Shown here piece by piece: positions 23,846 through 34,840 of a stretch of DNA of 64,000 bases; positions within the stretch are counted from its first letter, which is position 1, and each line of letters begins with the position of its first letter. Where the stretch lies: assembly GCA_028095005.1 (NCBI GenBank), contig CM051460.1, positions 18,647,501-18,711,500 on the forward strand, written 5' to 3'. The notes under the pieces are model-generated. The model was given only the letters and a program-made list of their open reading frames with translations. It had not been told where the DNA came from and searched no databases. This DNA is from Rhynchospora pubera (taxonomy: Eukaryota; Streptophyta; Magnoliopsida; Poales; Cyperaceae). Both the position numbers and the translations under genes were made by a program.

Positions 23846-25147
23846 TTAATTATAATTCTTGTTATTTTTTATAATACTAACAATACTTAATGATTAATAG
23901 TGATATTATTTTTATCATTAATTATAATTATTGTTGTTATTTTTTAAAAGATTAGTTGGCTAGAGTCAACCAACAAATTTTATTAAAGAAATAAATAGAT
24001 AGTGTAAGTTAGTAACAACAACTGAAAGGAAAAAAGAATACAAAATATATCTGAAAGAAAAAAAAAATTCGTAAGTAATGTATTTGAAATGTGCCGAAAT
24101 TTTCTCATAAACATGGTTCGCACAAAAATCACCAAAGTTTAGTTGGTGGTAATCAATGAATGGTGGAATATGTTTTAAAATGTCTGTAATTCACGTCCAT
24201 TAATATTTATAGAAGCGATCCAAATTGAAAATCTCATCATAATATCATATATTAGTTCCCTTTAGTTTCAAATTCGTTCTTCACTGATGCATATTACTAT
24301 TCAAATTAGTAAGGACTTCTTTCCATTCTAGATAATCGGTCTATTGAAATGAAAACTAACTTTGAACTAATTAAATTGTTTTTATGATTTGGTATTTTTA
24401 ATTGGCACGTAAAAGTGTGATTTTTGATGGATTCAAATTCAAATTTTAAATTATCAAATTAAACGGATTGTGTTGGCTCACTTTTGTTTTGGACCCGATG
24501 ACTTGAGTCGACAAGTTAGTACAGTCTTCCGTGCTATCACTGTCCACTGACAGTCTGACACTGAGTTGCTTTTGAGCTGTCATGCTCAGTCTTCGCTCAA
24601 GACACCTCGGAAATTGTCAAAGACTTCTCGTTTCTCCCGCCACCGCCACACTAATGTACACCTCCGGCTGATAGCCTCAGGAGGCTAATATATATCTAAG
24701 TTGTCGTTGACGGAGAATGTAAAGCTAGCAGGCAAGCAAAAATCCCCACCTTTCGACCCTTCTAATAAAAGCAATATCAAATATCCTCCTGTTTAATTTA
24801 ATTTGCTCCTTCTCTTCTCTCGCCATCGTGCGAAATCCATCTCTCTCTCGTGCTAGGGTTTTTGTTCGTCAATCAAGCCCAGAGGTTAGTTCTAATCCCG
24901 AAGCATTATGTATTCTCTCTGTGCTTTGAATCTTTTGTTCTAGTAGGAGTGCCTCATGATGTTAATATATAGTCGATTGGTTGGTAATCAAGTTTAGCTG
25001 CATTTTCTATTTCTATTTTCTAGTAGCAGAATGAATAATTAATGCTATAAAAATGAAATAAGCGAGATGCTCCTTGATTTGGATGAGTCTTAATTAATTG
25101 GAACTTTTTGTTGGGTACAGGGCCTGTGCACGTACACTAAACCGACC
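23846..25147. other. Flank and 5' leader of the F-box pseudogene
   Basis: The left part is AT-rich and featureless. From about 24750 the sequence becomes a CT-rich leader. A plausible 5' UTR intron runs from the donor in CCCAGAG|GTTAGT near 24885 to the acceptor GGTACAG|GGCC near 25120, just before the ATG. Confidence 0.45.
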
Positions 25148-27075
25148 ATGGAACGAGCCGAGAACTCACAGAGGGCTGAGCGGGACAGGATAAGTAGTTT
25201 ACATGATTCATTAATTCATCTCATCATGTCATTCTTGACAGCCCAGGAGGCTGTCCAAACATGCATACTCTCTAAGAGATGGAAGAATGTCTGGACCACT
25301 TTGCCCTATCTTGATTTTGATCTGTCTGAATTTGAGTATGATGGATCAGATGATATTGAATGGGAATATGATGATTACCGAAAAACTAAATTTAATAAGT
25401 TCAGAGAATTTGTGAGCACGACACTGCTACTTCGTGAGGCCTCGAATTTGCATAACTTTCGTCTTTGTTGCCGTGAAATGCTTGATTTGGATGAGTATGT
25501 CAGGTTCATAAGATCATGCATTCTTTATGCACTTAAGCATAATGTTCAAGTGCTTAGTATCCATTTCAAGGTAGATGGTTCACTGCCTCTTGGGATTTTC
25601 ACCTGTGCATCTCTGGTGGATGCCTCACTCCATTTTCCCATATCTGGGAGCAACATCAAGGTTATAAATCTTCCCTGCCTCAGACGATTGCATCTTGGGT
25701 GGATATATTTAGACCAGGATTTTGTTGACAAGCTTTTCTGTGGCTGCCCTTTACTCGAATTTTTGCATCTGGAGGATTGCTACAGGGCCTTTTCTACTAT
25801 AAACTCCCACAACCTTAAATATCTGAAAGTAGAAAACTGCAACTTGAGCCTTGTGAGAAAAAATGACTTGGCATCGATCAATGAGTTGATTTTGATCGAT
25901 ACTCCTAACCTTTTGTCATATTACTACAAGAATACGATGGATGAGTTTTGACACAAAATGCTTCTAAAGATGCCATCTCTGACCAGTGCGGACATTTGTA
26001 TCGCTTCTGCTGTCTACAAATGGAAAAAAAAGTGTTACAAGGGCAAGAACATTTTCATTGGCCTTTCAGATGTCCAAAGTCTCAAATTAAGTGGATCTGG
26101 TATTAATGTATGTGCTTAATGTCTTTTATTTCTCATTTCTATTTAATTTGGAATAACATTTTGTATGCTCATGTTGCCTACTAAATATTTGATACTTATT
26201 CTAAAGTTATTCTCAACTGGATATATAAACCTGGAACTTAAATTTGACCAGCATAACTAGACCTGACTTCTTGTATGTCATCATCATACCCATGTTTAGA
26301 GTTCATATGTCACACAAAAATGTATGGTTCTTTCTTGTAGGAATTCATAGAGAATGAACTGCCAAATTGTCCTGAGTTCTTAAATCTGAAGGACTTGTAT
26401 GTGGATGACCTTTGTTTGAGTTGCCATTTCAATGTGCTTGCTTCTTTCTTGAATCAATGCCCCAATTTAGCGAAGCTTTTGTTGCAGTATGTTGGTTGCC
26501 ACTGTAAGGTACTTGATTTCTTTCTTCCTTTTGTTTTATTTTCTTGTATTATTGACTGCCATGATATTTTAATTTTTCAAAGGAGCTCAAGTCTCAAAAG
26601 TTTGCCTCATATGAGTTGTTGTTACATTTTAAGGTACACAAATATATGTATTTTTTTCTGTTAATTGCCCAAATCTTCATTCCATCGTCAATTGAGCTGG
26701 CTCTAACTTGGGTTGCCTGACTTAGAGAAGTTATTATGCATTGCAAGAATAGTTTAAGGTGGACTGGATAACTCATTAATGAAATCTGAGTTTGTAAAAC
26801 TTTTTTATTTCTAGAATATTTCTCATCCTAGAATATTTCTCATCCTAATGTTCTACTTCTTGTATATACTGATTAGGAGAAAGCGCATGGAAAGTGGCAA
26901 TCACTGAATTTTTCTGCATTTAATGTCAGCCAACTTAAAACAGTTGAAGTCAAGTGCTGCAAAAAGTGATAAATATTTCCCTCAGGTCATGAAGTATCTG
27001 GAGGATTTCACCAAGAAATCAATTACTCAGATCAACATAACTAGTCTAAAGAACTGCCTATATCACAAATGGTAG
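25148..27075 (+). pseudogene. F-box/LRR/FBD-type gene, broken by a stop and a frameshift
   Basis: Exons are 25148-26107, 26341-26508, 26583-26633 and 26877-27075, with consensus splice sites and continuous phase. The N terminus is an F-box (DRISSLHDSLIHLIMSFL, then SKRWKNVWTTLPYLDFD), which in relatives binds the SKP1 part of SCF ubiquitin ligases. LRR-like sequence (LFCGCPLLEFLHLEDC) and an FBD-like end (CPNLAKLLLQ, LKTVEVKCC, YLEDFTKKS) follow. A TGA at 25949-25951 cuts the product to 267 residues, although the same frame reads on for 52 more conserved codons to the donor. The last exon also shifts frame at an A-run near 26961, so the end FPQVMKYLEDFTKK is readable only in another frame. 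A truncated F-box protein could still be made, but the full ancestral product cannot. Confidence 0.82.
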
Positions 27076-27408
27076 TTTATTTCATTATATTTGTATTTTG
27101 TTTTATACTATTAGTGGCTGAAGTTATTTTGGTATCGTAAATCGTCTTGTACTATTTGTTCTAAATTAGCAGTCTGGGCTTGGCGAGGAAATTTTGAAGC
27201 TGGGACCGACTTCCATCTCTCGTCTTTGGGCTTTTTTTTAATTTGTTTTCGTATTAAGTACTTTCGAAAGTCATCATACTTTTGTTGGACAAGCATGTAA
27301 TCTGACAGGTGACCACTGTGCGGAGGATGTCAAGAAGTTATTTATCTTAAAAAAAATTTTAAGCTACATGATGGAATTCATATCCTCTGTGAACCTCAAA
27401 AGGTCTGT
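27076..27408. other. 3' flank of the F-box pseudogene
   Basis: AT-rich sequence, probably the old 3' UTR. No other feature seen. Confidence 0.5.
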
Positions 27409-27524
27409 AGAGGGCAGATCTTTGATCTGAAATGTCCGATAAATGACGGGTGTTCCATGATTCGTGTGGCTTGTAAAAACTATCGAGATTAGATCGAATG
27501 ATTTAGATCAAAGATCTGCCCTCT
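27409..27524. mobile_element. 116-bp MITE with about 20-bp terminal inverted repeats
   Basis: AGAGGGCAGATCTTTGATCT on the left is repeated inverted at the right end, AGATCAAAGATCTGCCCTCT. The inside carries GAGATTAGATCGAA, also found in the Mutator-like elements near 58910. No clear TSD was found. A distant relationship to those elements is possible. Confidence 0.6.
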
Positions 27525-27889
27525 AGAGAATGTTGTTGGCCTGCTGCATCTAAATAAATACCGTTTTGTATTTCTGTGTGGCATTTTGGGATCATGTCCA
27601 GTCGAAGTATGGTTTTGCCTGCAATTAATTAATACTGATGTATCTAAATAAACTTGTTCATTCCTCGTGTCATTTTATTGTTAATTTTCACGAACTAGAA
27701 ATGAAATCCAGTCAATTGCAAGACAAATTCTCATGTTGAAATTGAAAAATGAACTTAAGATTAATCCTCATTGGTGCCGTGGAGGTGGAGGGCATCGAAT
27801 AAGTGCCTTCTTTAGGTATTGTCGAGAATGAATAAATTAGTTACGAAATAGAAAGAGGGGTTTCAATGTTAATATTTTAGTTGTCTCCA
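27525..27889. other. Intergenic, nothing recognised
   Basis: AT-rich single-copy-looking sequence without open frames of note. Confidence 0.5.
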
Positions 27890-28262
27890 AATGTCAATAT
27901 TCTACTATTTAGTTATTTTTTTCAAAATTTTAAATTACAACGTCAAATTCAAACCGCTCATCTTATTTAATTTAATGACCAATGTGTTTTTAATTTTTCA
28001 TATAAGTTTTGTACAATTTAGAGTTTATTTGATACTCCATCAAGAGGTAAAAAAAAATCAACAAACCTTATTAATTATTATAGATTCATTCTTATACGTC
28101 CTTGTTTTAGCCTTTGATGAAGTATCAAATAAACTCTAAAATTTATACAATTTATATAAAAATACATCTGTCGTTAAATTAAATAATATGAACGGTTTAG
28201 ATTTGATGTTGTTATTTTAAATTTGAAAAAATAACTAATTAATGAAATGTTTGTATTTTGGC
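27890..28262. repeat. Long imperfect inverted repeat (foldback MITE)
   Basis: The two arms, roughly 27890-28050 and 28110-28262, pair over about 150 bp. Paired landmarks are TTAGTTATTTTTTTCAAA / TTTGAAAAAATAACTAA, TTATTTAATTTAATGAC / GTTAAATTAAATAATA and GAGTTTATTTGATACT / AGTATCAAATAAACTC. It is noncoding. A transcript would fold into a long hairpin. No clear TSD was seen. Confidence 0.8.
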
Positions 28263-29420
28263 ATTGGAACCTTCCTCAGATAGAAGTTAGATATAATGTA
28301 AATAGGAAAAGGTGACTTATCTACCATAAATAGAAAGTTCCAATTGGTACCATTGTCTACGTACGAATGCAGGAACAGTTAGGATTTCATGTTAGTAGAG
28401 TCCATAAAACTTTTTTCTCAAAATATATGTATGACAATGACTTAATATATAATCAAGGTTTTTAAAAAAAATTATTTTATCCGTTTTATCTTCGTTTTAT
28501 GTAGATTTTCATTTATATCGCATAATTGTGTTATCCGTTTTATTAGTGTTTTATTGCTACACAACTGTTTTATCATCATTTTATCATTGGTAAACGCTAA
28601 ATAATCACCCAATCACTAAACCACACAAATCACATTTTAAACTTTGTGTCTAATATAGAAATAGTATAATAATAATTTTTTTAATAAATAACTCTAAATT
28701 AATATCACATAAATAAAGATGAGAAATCAAATAACTATTGTAATAACAACAAAAGATTTAGAATATTATATCCAATATACAAAATAGTAATTCAAAAATC
28801 AAGAATCATTCGTCCAAGAATCTCTTATTTTATTATAAGTTTTATTTTAATAAGACTCATTGCCAAGGAAGAAGAAAAGCGATTCGTAAGGAACGAATAC
28901 GACATGGGTCCATGTGCGATATTTTAAGAGTTGTTACGTAATTCAAATCAAACATGATATGTCCATATGAATCTTTTAATGTTTTGATGAATTCCTGGCT
29001 TCTTGTAATTTTTTTATTTACAAACATAGTGCCAAGTAAAACTTTGTTTTCAAGTAGGTCCCTGACCCACCAAACATAATATCGCGCCACTGTACCAACG
29101 GTAATCTATAGATGCTCCGTCCATGACTCTTTGTTATAAAATTTTTGACGGTCAATAGAAAAGTTCATTTTCATAAATCAAAATTATTTCCCAAATTCTA
29201 GCAGGTATTTTCGAATTACTTGAAAAAGTAACATATATCAGGTAATCTATTCCTTGAAGGGTGTCACGCCCTCAAGACTGAGGGTGGCACAGGATTTTTT
29301 GCAAGTGCTTGTTCGCATTCTTTTGCGGAGTCCCGACGAATTGATTTTGTTGAATGAGTGCGACAACAGAAGAGTTGAAAAATAGATCTCAAGTTTTCTC
29401 CGTCTTTGGCAGGTTGACTC
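28263..29420. other. AT-rich intergenic DNA
   Basis: No gene or structured repeat that I can support. 28440-28620 contains local TTTTATC/CGTTTTAT repetition only. Confidence 0.5.
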
Positions 29421-29952
29421 TAAATTTGGTGGACTTTTTTCTTAAAGGGCTCAAATTGTTTTTGAAGTTTCCATTAGGGCTTAGCACTTTATAAAATTAT
29501 CAGAAAGGGCCTTGGTGCATATATAGTAGAATGATATGAGGTCAACTTTACAATTAGTTTTTTTTTTTTAAATAAGTTTGACGATGTTGGAATTTTATAG
29601 ATTTAATTAGTTCAAAATTTGAATAAAATATTTACTCGGATGATGCATAATAATTTTTTTAAAAATTTAAGCGGGGATCGAATTTTCCAATTGGAAATTA
29701 CATGCACCGTTTTGTAGTAAAATTGAGTCGTCTTAATATAGCTTTTACTGTTTCAAACGGTACAAAAGGAGCAAAAATAATAATTTAATTTAATAGAATC
29801 AATACACAATACACGAAATTTGAAAGATAATTCCAGTATTTAGCACCCAAATTCGCTGTCAAGGCCCTTTTAGATAATTTTAAGAGGTATTAAGCCCTAA
29901 TGAAAATTTCAAAGATAATTTGAGCCCTTTGAGAAAAAAGTCCAAATTTGGT
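29421..29952. mobile_element. About 530-bp element with ~95-bp terminal inverted repeats
   Basis: The left arm (29421-29515) and right arm (29858-29952) are inverted copies. Both carry GGACTTTTTTCT, AAGGGCTCAAATT, CATTAGGGCTTA and AAGGGCCTTG in the same inward order. The middle (29516-29857) is AT-rich and noncoding. Long TIRs suggest a Mutator-like or foldback element; GTTGAC occurs just outside both ends, but no clean TSD can be set. Confidence 0.7.
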
Positions 29953-30944
29953 ATTGTTGACGGCTGGAGCACCAATCTTCTTCAATGGTTAGTCGAGAGC
30001 CGCCTCCTTTGGCGCCTCGAGTGCTCTATCAAGGGTTTGTTGGAGCGCAGCTTTGATCAACACCTCAATTTTCTACAGCACCATGCATCACCAGCATCTG
30101 CCATTGGTTCTGATTCAATAGGTTCCTCTCTCTGCTTGTTTTGATTCAGTAAGTCCTCCTTAGGCTTAGTTCGGGCGGACCTGCTTGAATTCTGGCAGTC
30201 CGTCTGAACTACATCTGGTTGCTCTGTTCGTTTCGGTCCTCTAGACGAATCTCTTCTTTCTTGCAGGTAAACCAACAAGAGAGTATGAGACAATAATGAT
30301 GTAGAAGTGGAGACCTCCTAATTTCTACTTGCTTCTCTGCAAAATGAACGGTTTAGGAAGCAAATGAGGCGGAAGGTTGTGGGATCTCATCGCTTTTCGT
30401 TTGGATTCTTGTGAAGTACTTGAACTCACTAGCTGGTTGTTTTACCTTCTTCTTTCCGGCCAACGCGCACTCCTACAACACAAGTAAACCAAGATAAAAG
30501 TGAAAAGATAAATAAATCAAACAAATAAGAGAATATAAAATCCTAAAATTAGTCACCGTCTCTGGCAACAACGTCAATTTTGATTGAAGCAAAACCTAAG
30601 TTAAAATAATCTCGTGTCTACCGATCTAATCGTTTGTTGTATAGTTCGAAGATTGAATTATAGGGACGGACAATTCTTTTTCTAGAGTTTAGACAATTTA
30701 ATTACTTTCATAAAAGAAAAATGATCTAAAAACAATTGATTTGAATAAGATTTTTGGTGTTTTAATCTAAATTAAGTAAGATATTCTAAATTAAACTAAA
30801 AACGAGAACTTGAAATTATAGGCTAAAATTATGGTAAATTGCTCGGGTTACTCTACCTATCTATATTCAGGTGGATTCGTTCCTTTTCAGACGGGTCCGG
30901 TTTGAATACGTTGTCATATTAGTTTAATCAATTTGGGGCCGTTT
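29953..30944. other. Intergenic, unassigned
   Basis: 29960-30440 has a more balanced base composition and scattered short open frames, but no domain or splice structure that I trust. The rest is AT-rich. Confidence 0.4.
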
Positions 30945-31092
30945 GGATCGCTTAGGAATAAGAGGAATAGCCTCTTTCTAGACAGAAATTTATTCTTAAC
31001 CATCCAAACTTTTCACAAATTTACACACCTTGCAATATTTTCTGCCTAGGAATAGACTATTCCTCTTATTCCTAAACGATCCAAACGGCCCC
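30945..31092. mobile_element. Short MITE, copy 4 of the six-copy family (best preserved ends)
   Basis: The ends are perfect 16-bp inverted repeats, GGGGCCGTTTGGATCG. The 3-bp repeat ttt flanks it (30942-30944 and 31093-31095). Subterminal AGGAATAAGAGGAATAG is also inverted at the right. The core reads CCATCCAAACTTTTCACA, then AATTTACACAC. Confidence 0.85.
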
Positions 31093-31849
31093 TTTTTATA
31101 TTCTATCAAAGTGCATGATGTTGGTTTTAATATAGGTTTTAGATTCTAACTTTTGTTCATGGTTCAATTCCTAAATTTCAACATTCAAATCTTCTAAAAA
31201 TTCTAAATTTCAACTTTCGTTTTTTGGCTTAGGGTTTCTAGGTTTACACTTTCTAATCTTAAGGATATCTTATATCTTTCGATATTAGGTAGAGATATAC
31301 CTTTCGGTTAAATTTCAGGTTGATCTTTCGGTTAATATCTATCCTATAGCATGCAATTACAAATCAACTTGAAATTAGAATTCGAATTACCTATCGAACT
31401 AGACATGACCTTAGTCTATCGGATAAAACCGTCGATTCAAACAATTCATAATCAACACATAATCAATTCAATCAAGAAGACAAAACAAATAGATAAAATA
31501 TAAAACTAATTAAACATCAATTAACTATCAAGTAAATATTCTTTACAATTGTCCCTAATAAACTAAACTACTCATTAAACTACTCATTATTAGTCATCAA
31601 ATACACACAAATCAAAAGTTTCATCGTATAAAATATTACAACAAATAAACAAAAGAAATATTACAACAGTAACCAATGCGACAATTGATGCAATATCCTT
31701 CCAAAATTAGCTCTAAAATCGAGCATCTCTTTCTTCGGTTCTGGGTCATGTTTATATAGCCTTGAAGTCGGTTGTAATTCGTGGAGAAGTAATTTGGAAA
31801 GGGAATTACTCATAACAATCAGAACTCGTGCAATCAGACAATCAAGAGG
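31093..31849. other. AT-rich intergenic DNA
   Basis: Nothing supportable. 31260-31420 has a local CTATC/TTTCGGTTAA repetition. Confidence 0.45.
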
Positions 31850-32100
31850 GAGCGCCTCCTTTCTCTCACGTGACCATCGCACACCCTCATCCTCACCTTC
31901 GCCTCTCCTCTCCTTCGTCTCACCTCTCCTCATCCTCAGCCTCTCATCTGCTTGCCCTCACCTCTCCTCCGCCTCCGTCTCACCTCAGCCTCTCCTCTCC
32001 TCAGCCTCTCGTCTCCTCTGCCTCGCATCCGCCTTCGTCTCACATCAGCCTCTCCTCTCCTCCACCTCTGCCTCCCCTCACTGCTCCCTCTCCTATACCG
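31850..32100. repeat. CT-rich imperfect repeat tract
   Basis: CTCTCCTC, CAGCCTCT and CCGTCTCACCTC units alternate over about 250 bp. Open frames here are compositional artefacts rich in Ser, Pro and Leu. It could be a captured 5' UTR-like tract. Confidence 0.7.
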
Positions 32101-32188
32101 ATCAGATCTGGTTGAGGAAGAAAGAAATAGAAATCGAGAAGGATAAGAAGAGAAAAGAGGTTTAGATCTAGTTCTATTACAACTCGGG

Positions 32189-32805
32189 AGTAACTAAATT
32201 ACTATAAGGGAAGATATTAATCAGTATAAGAGAGTATCTAATATGTATAAAGGAGTAAATAACATGCATACCTGATTATGTTATTTTTTTTAGAGTAACT
32301 AAATTACTATAAGGGAGGAAATTGATCAGTATAAGGGAGTAAATAATATATACAACGGAGTAAATATTATTCATATATGATTCTATTGTTGTTTGCGAGT
32401 AACTAAATAGCTATAAAGGAGTAAATAACTAGTATAAAAGGAGTATTTAATATGTATGAGGGAGTAAATGACATTCAGAACTGATTCTACTGTTGTTTGG
32501 GAGTAACTAAAATAACTATAAGGGAATAAATAATGTGTAGTAAGAAAGTATTTAATACAAATAAGAGAGTAAATAATATTCATATATGATTCTGCTGTTG
32601 TTTGGAAGTAACCAAATAGCTATAAGTGAGTAAATAACTAGTATAAAAGGAGTATCTAATATGTATAAGGGACTAAATAACATTCAGAACTGATTCTACT
32701 GTTGCTTGGGAGAAACTAAAAAACTATAAGGGAGTAAATAATTAGTAGTAAGAGAGTATTTAATATAAGTGAGGGAGTAAATATTATTCATTTCTGATTC
32801 TGATA
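32189..32805. repeat. Six-unit ~104.5-bp minisatellite with dimer pattern
   Basis: Units begin AGTAACTAAA(T/A) at about 32189, 32294, 32398, 32502, 32607 and 32711, so the period is 104-105 bp. Each contains several GGGAGTAAATAA-like words and ends near TGATTCTACTGTTGTTTGG. Units 3 and 5 share AACTAGTATAAAAGGAGTAT; units 4 and 6 share GTAGTAAGAAAGTATTTAAT-like words. This points to a ~209-bp two-unit higher-order repeat. Confidence 0.88.
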
Positions 32806-32989
32806 ACGGCAGGGCTGGGCTGGGCAACGACGATGGAAGGGCTGCACACGAGGACGACAGGGCTGGGCGACGACGACGAGAGGGCTGCGCGCCGGCGTAC
32901 GGTGAGGGGTGCGCGAACAGAGGGGCACGCGTGAGGGGGGTGACGCGGGGTGACACGAGGTGAGAGTGATCCAAGGTAAGGGTGTGCGC
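32806..32989. other. GC-rich island beside the minisatellite
   Basis: About 185 bp of strongly GC-rich sequence with GGCTGGGC, GACGACGAC and GGGTGACGCG words, unlike either flank. No gene can be supported. A captured GC-rich exon or CpG-rich leader is possible. Confidence 0.45.
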
Positions 32990-33747
32990 TAGGGCTACTA
33001 CTGGACTTGAAAAGTCCATGGACAGTCTGGACAAAAAAAGGTTGGACATTTATGGACCGAACAGTATGTGGTATGGACTCTAAGTCCGATTCAAGTCCAA
33101 GTAATAAAGCTCATATGGACAATTGATAAAATTCATATGGACAATTCAATAAAGTTGCGTGGACTAATTATGGACTGATTTCATTTCTCATGAACCGTGG
33201 ATTGATAAAACTCAAAATTCCCTACTTCCTTCTCCGATTGTACTATACCACACATACGAAAATAACAAAACTTCGACCTCATCTCTAATGGCGACATCTC
33301 CACCTCTTTTCTGTTTGGCGTTTCTATTTTTAAGATCTCTCTTCCATCTCTCTCGAGTAACTCTCTAGCACCTCTTCAGTTGAATTTCGCCTCTGTGTTT
33401 TAATTTTGGTATATATAAGGGTAACGATTTTGCTCTCTTAGAAATTAGGATGTCTTGTCTTGGGCTTGCCACCAATAGAAGTGTGCCACGTCACTTGCAT
33501 TTGTCAAGTAATCAATTTGTATGTGTAAACTTACAGTTAGTACGGACAAAGACAAAAGTGGATTAGTCCAACACTTAGTCCACATGGACAAAATAAGGAT
33601 AATTACTGGATTTTAATTGGATATCAATTGAACTGGACACGGATGGACTATAAATACATATTGTGGACGTGGTGTGGACATGGATTTCTACTCTTTATGA
33701 TTGGACGGAGTTGGATTTCAATTGGATACCGTCCACTAGCAGCCCTG
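32990..33747. mobile_element. hAT/Ac-like element with GGAC/GTCC motif array (likely)
   Basis: The left end TAGGGCTACTACTGGAC pairs with the right end (inward) CAGGGCTGCTAGTGGAC. TGGACT, GTCCAT and GGACAA words crowd both end regions (33000-33190 and 33530-33740). The centre contains CT-rich leader-like sequence. No exact TSD abuts the ends, though TGTGCGC lies directly left and again four bases beyond the right end. This looks like a subfamily with a different motif from the AACGG copies. Confidence 0.6.
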
Positions 33748-34524
33748 GAACTGTGCGCGGACAGAGGAGATCAAACGCGTTTTCAGAGAATGTGCTTTCC
33801 ATTTTCGGAAAGAGAAAATTAGCGCCCATTCCAAAAATAGCATGTGATTGCTTGATTGCCTAAGAGCTTGATTGTACTTATCAGCTCCAAATTAGGAGAG
33901 AAACCAATTTTCAAGTTTAGAGTTGCTAAATATGCTCAGTTGACTCCCGCTTGGATTAGGGGGGTCGTCTGAACACTTCCTCTATCAGATTTTGGTCTCT
34001 TCTTGCTCTACTCCGCTTGGATTCAATCTGGTTCGCTTGAATGTTGTCTAATCTCCAGAATTATATCAAATTCGTCGATGAACCTGCAAAATAAAAAAAA
34101 TAATAGCAGTATTTTGTTTTTAGAATAAAAGTACAATAAATTCTAAGCTAAAATACAAACGTTTCATTGAAATTAAAACGTAAAAAAATTGAAATGTCAA
34201 CCTGAAAATCCGCTGATCAATACTACAAACAGTACTATGCAAGAATGCCGATCAGATTTAATTTTCTACTTTTAACATTTGAATCATCAGTCAGATTTAA
34301 AGCACCCCATTAGGTCAGAGAAGATTAAATTTCGGACAACTTATAGAGAAAAGATTAACCCCATTTAAAATAATAAAATTTATAAAGCACTTGTGGCAGA
34401 CTGCAGTGTGCCTCGACAACAAAAATAACAATCTTAGTTTAGTAGTTTGTCCGATGCCATTGAAAAAATAATAATAATAATAATAAAGCAATCCCAGTTG
34501 TGTTGCCTCTCCTTAATCCACATG
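33748..34524. other. Intergenic, nothing recognised
   Basis: AT-rich sequence with no supportable gene. An ATT/AAT microsatellite sits at 34467-34485. Confidence 0.5.
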
Positions 34525-34840
34525 TAGGGGTGCCTGACGTGGTTAACGACCACGATTTCGCCTCGTACCGTTACCGTGCCACTTAAAAACGGTATGAAAT
34601 CGGTATGCCGTTTACCGTTCCGTTTATTAAACGAAATAGATTTCTGTGCCATCAACCGTTCCACTTTAGAAATTACACATAAAACGATTTGAAATGGAGT
34701 TGAAACGGTCGAAACGGCATAACCAACTGTGCCACATACCGTTTCGTTTAGAAAACGATATAAAATTTCATGCCACAAACCGTTTCGTTTAATATAAACG
34801 AAACGGCATAACGTGAAAAACTGTGTCGTTGACACCCCTA
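34525..34840. mobile_element. hAT/Ac-like nonautonomous element, AACGG-rich
   Basis: The ends TAGGGGTGCCTGACG and (inward from the right) TAGGGGTGTCAACGAC are flanked by a perfect 8-bp repeat TCCACATG (34517-34524 and 34841-34848). The interior is packed with ACCGTTTCGTTT/AAACGGTA-type words. At 316 bp it matches the copy at 148-463 in size. Confidence 0.88.

Noticed and set aside
31794..32165. 123-codon Ser/Leu/Pro-rich open frame
   Set aside because: Produced by the CT-rich repeat tract; overlapping frames have the same composition and there is no motif.
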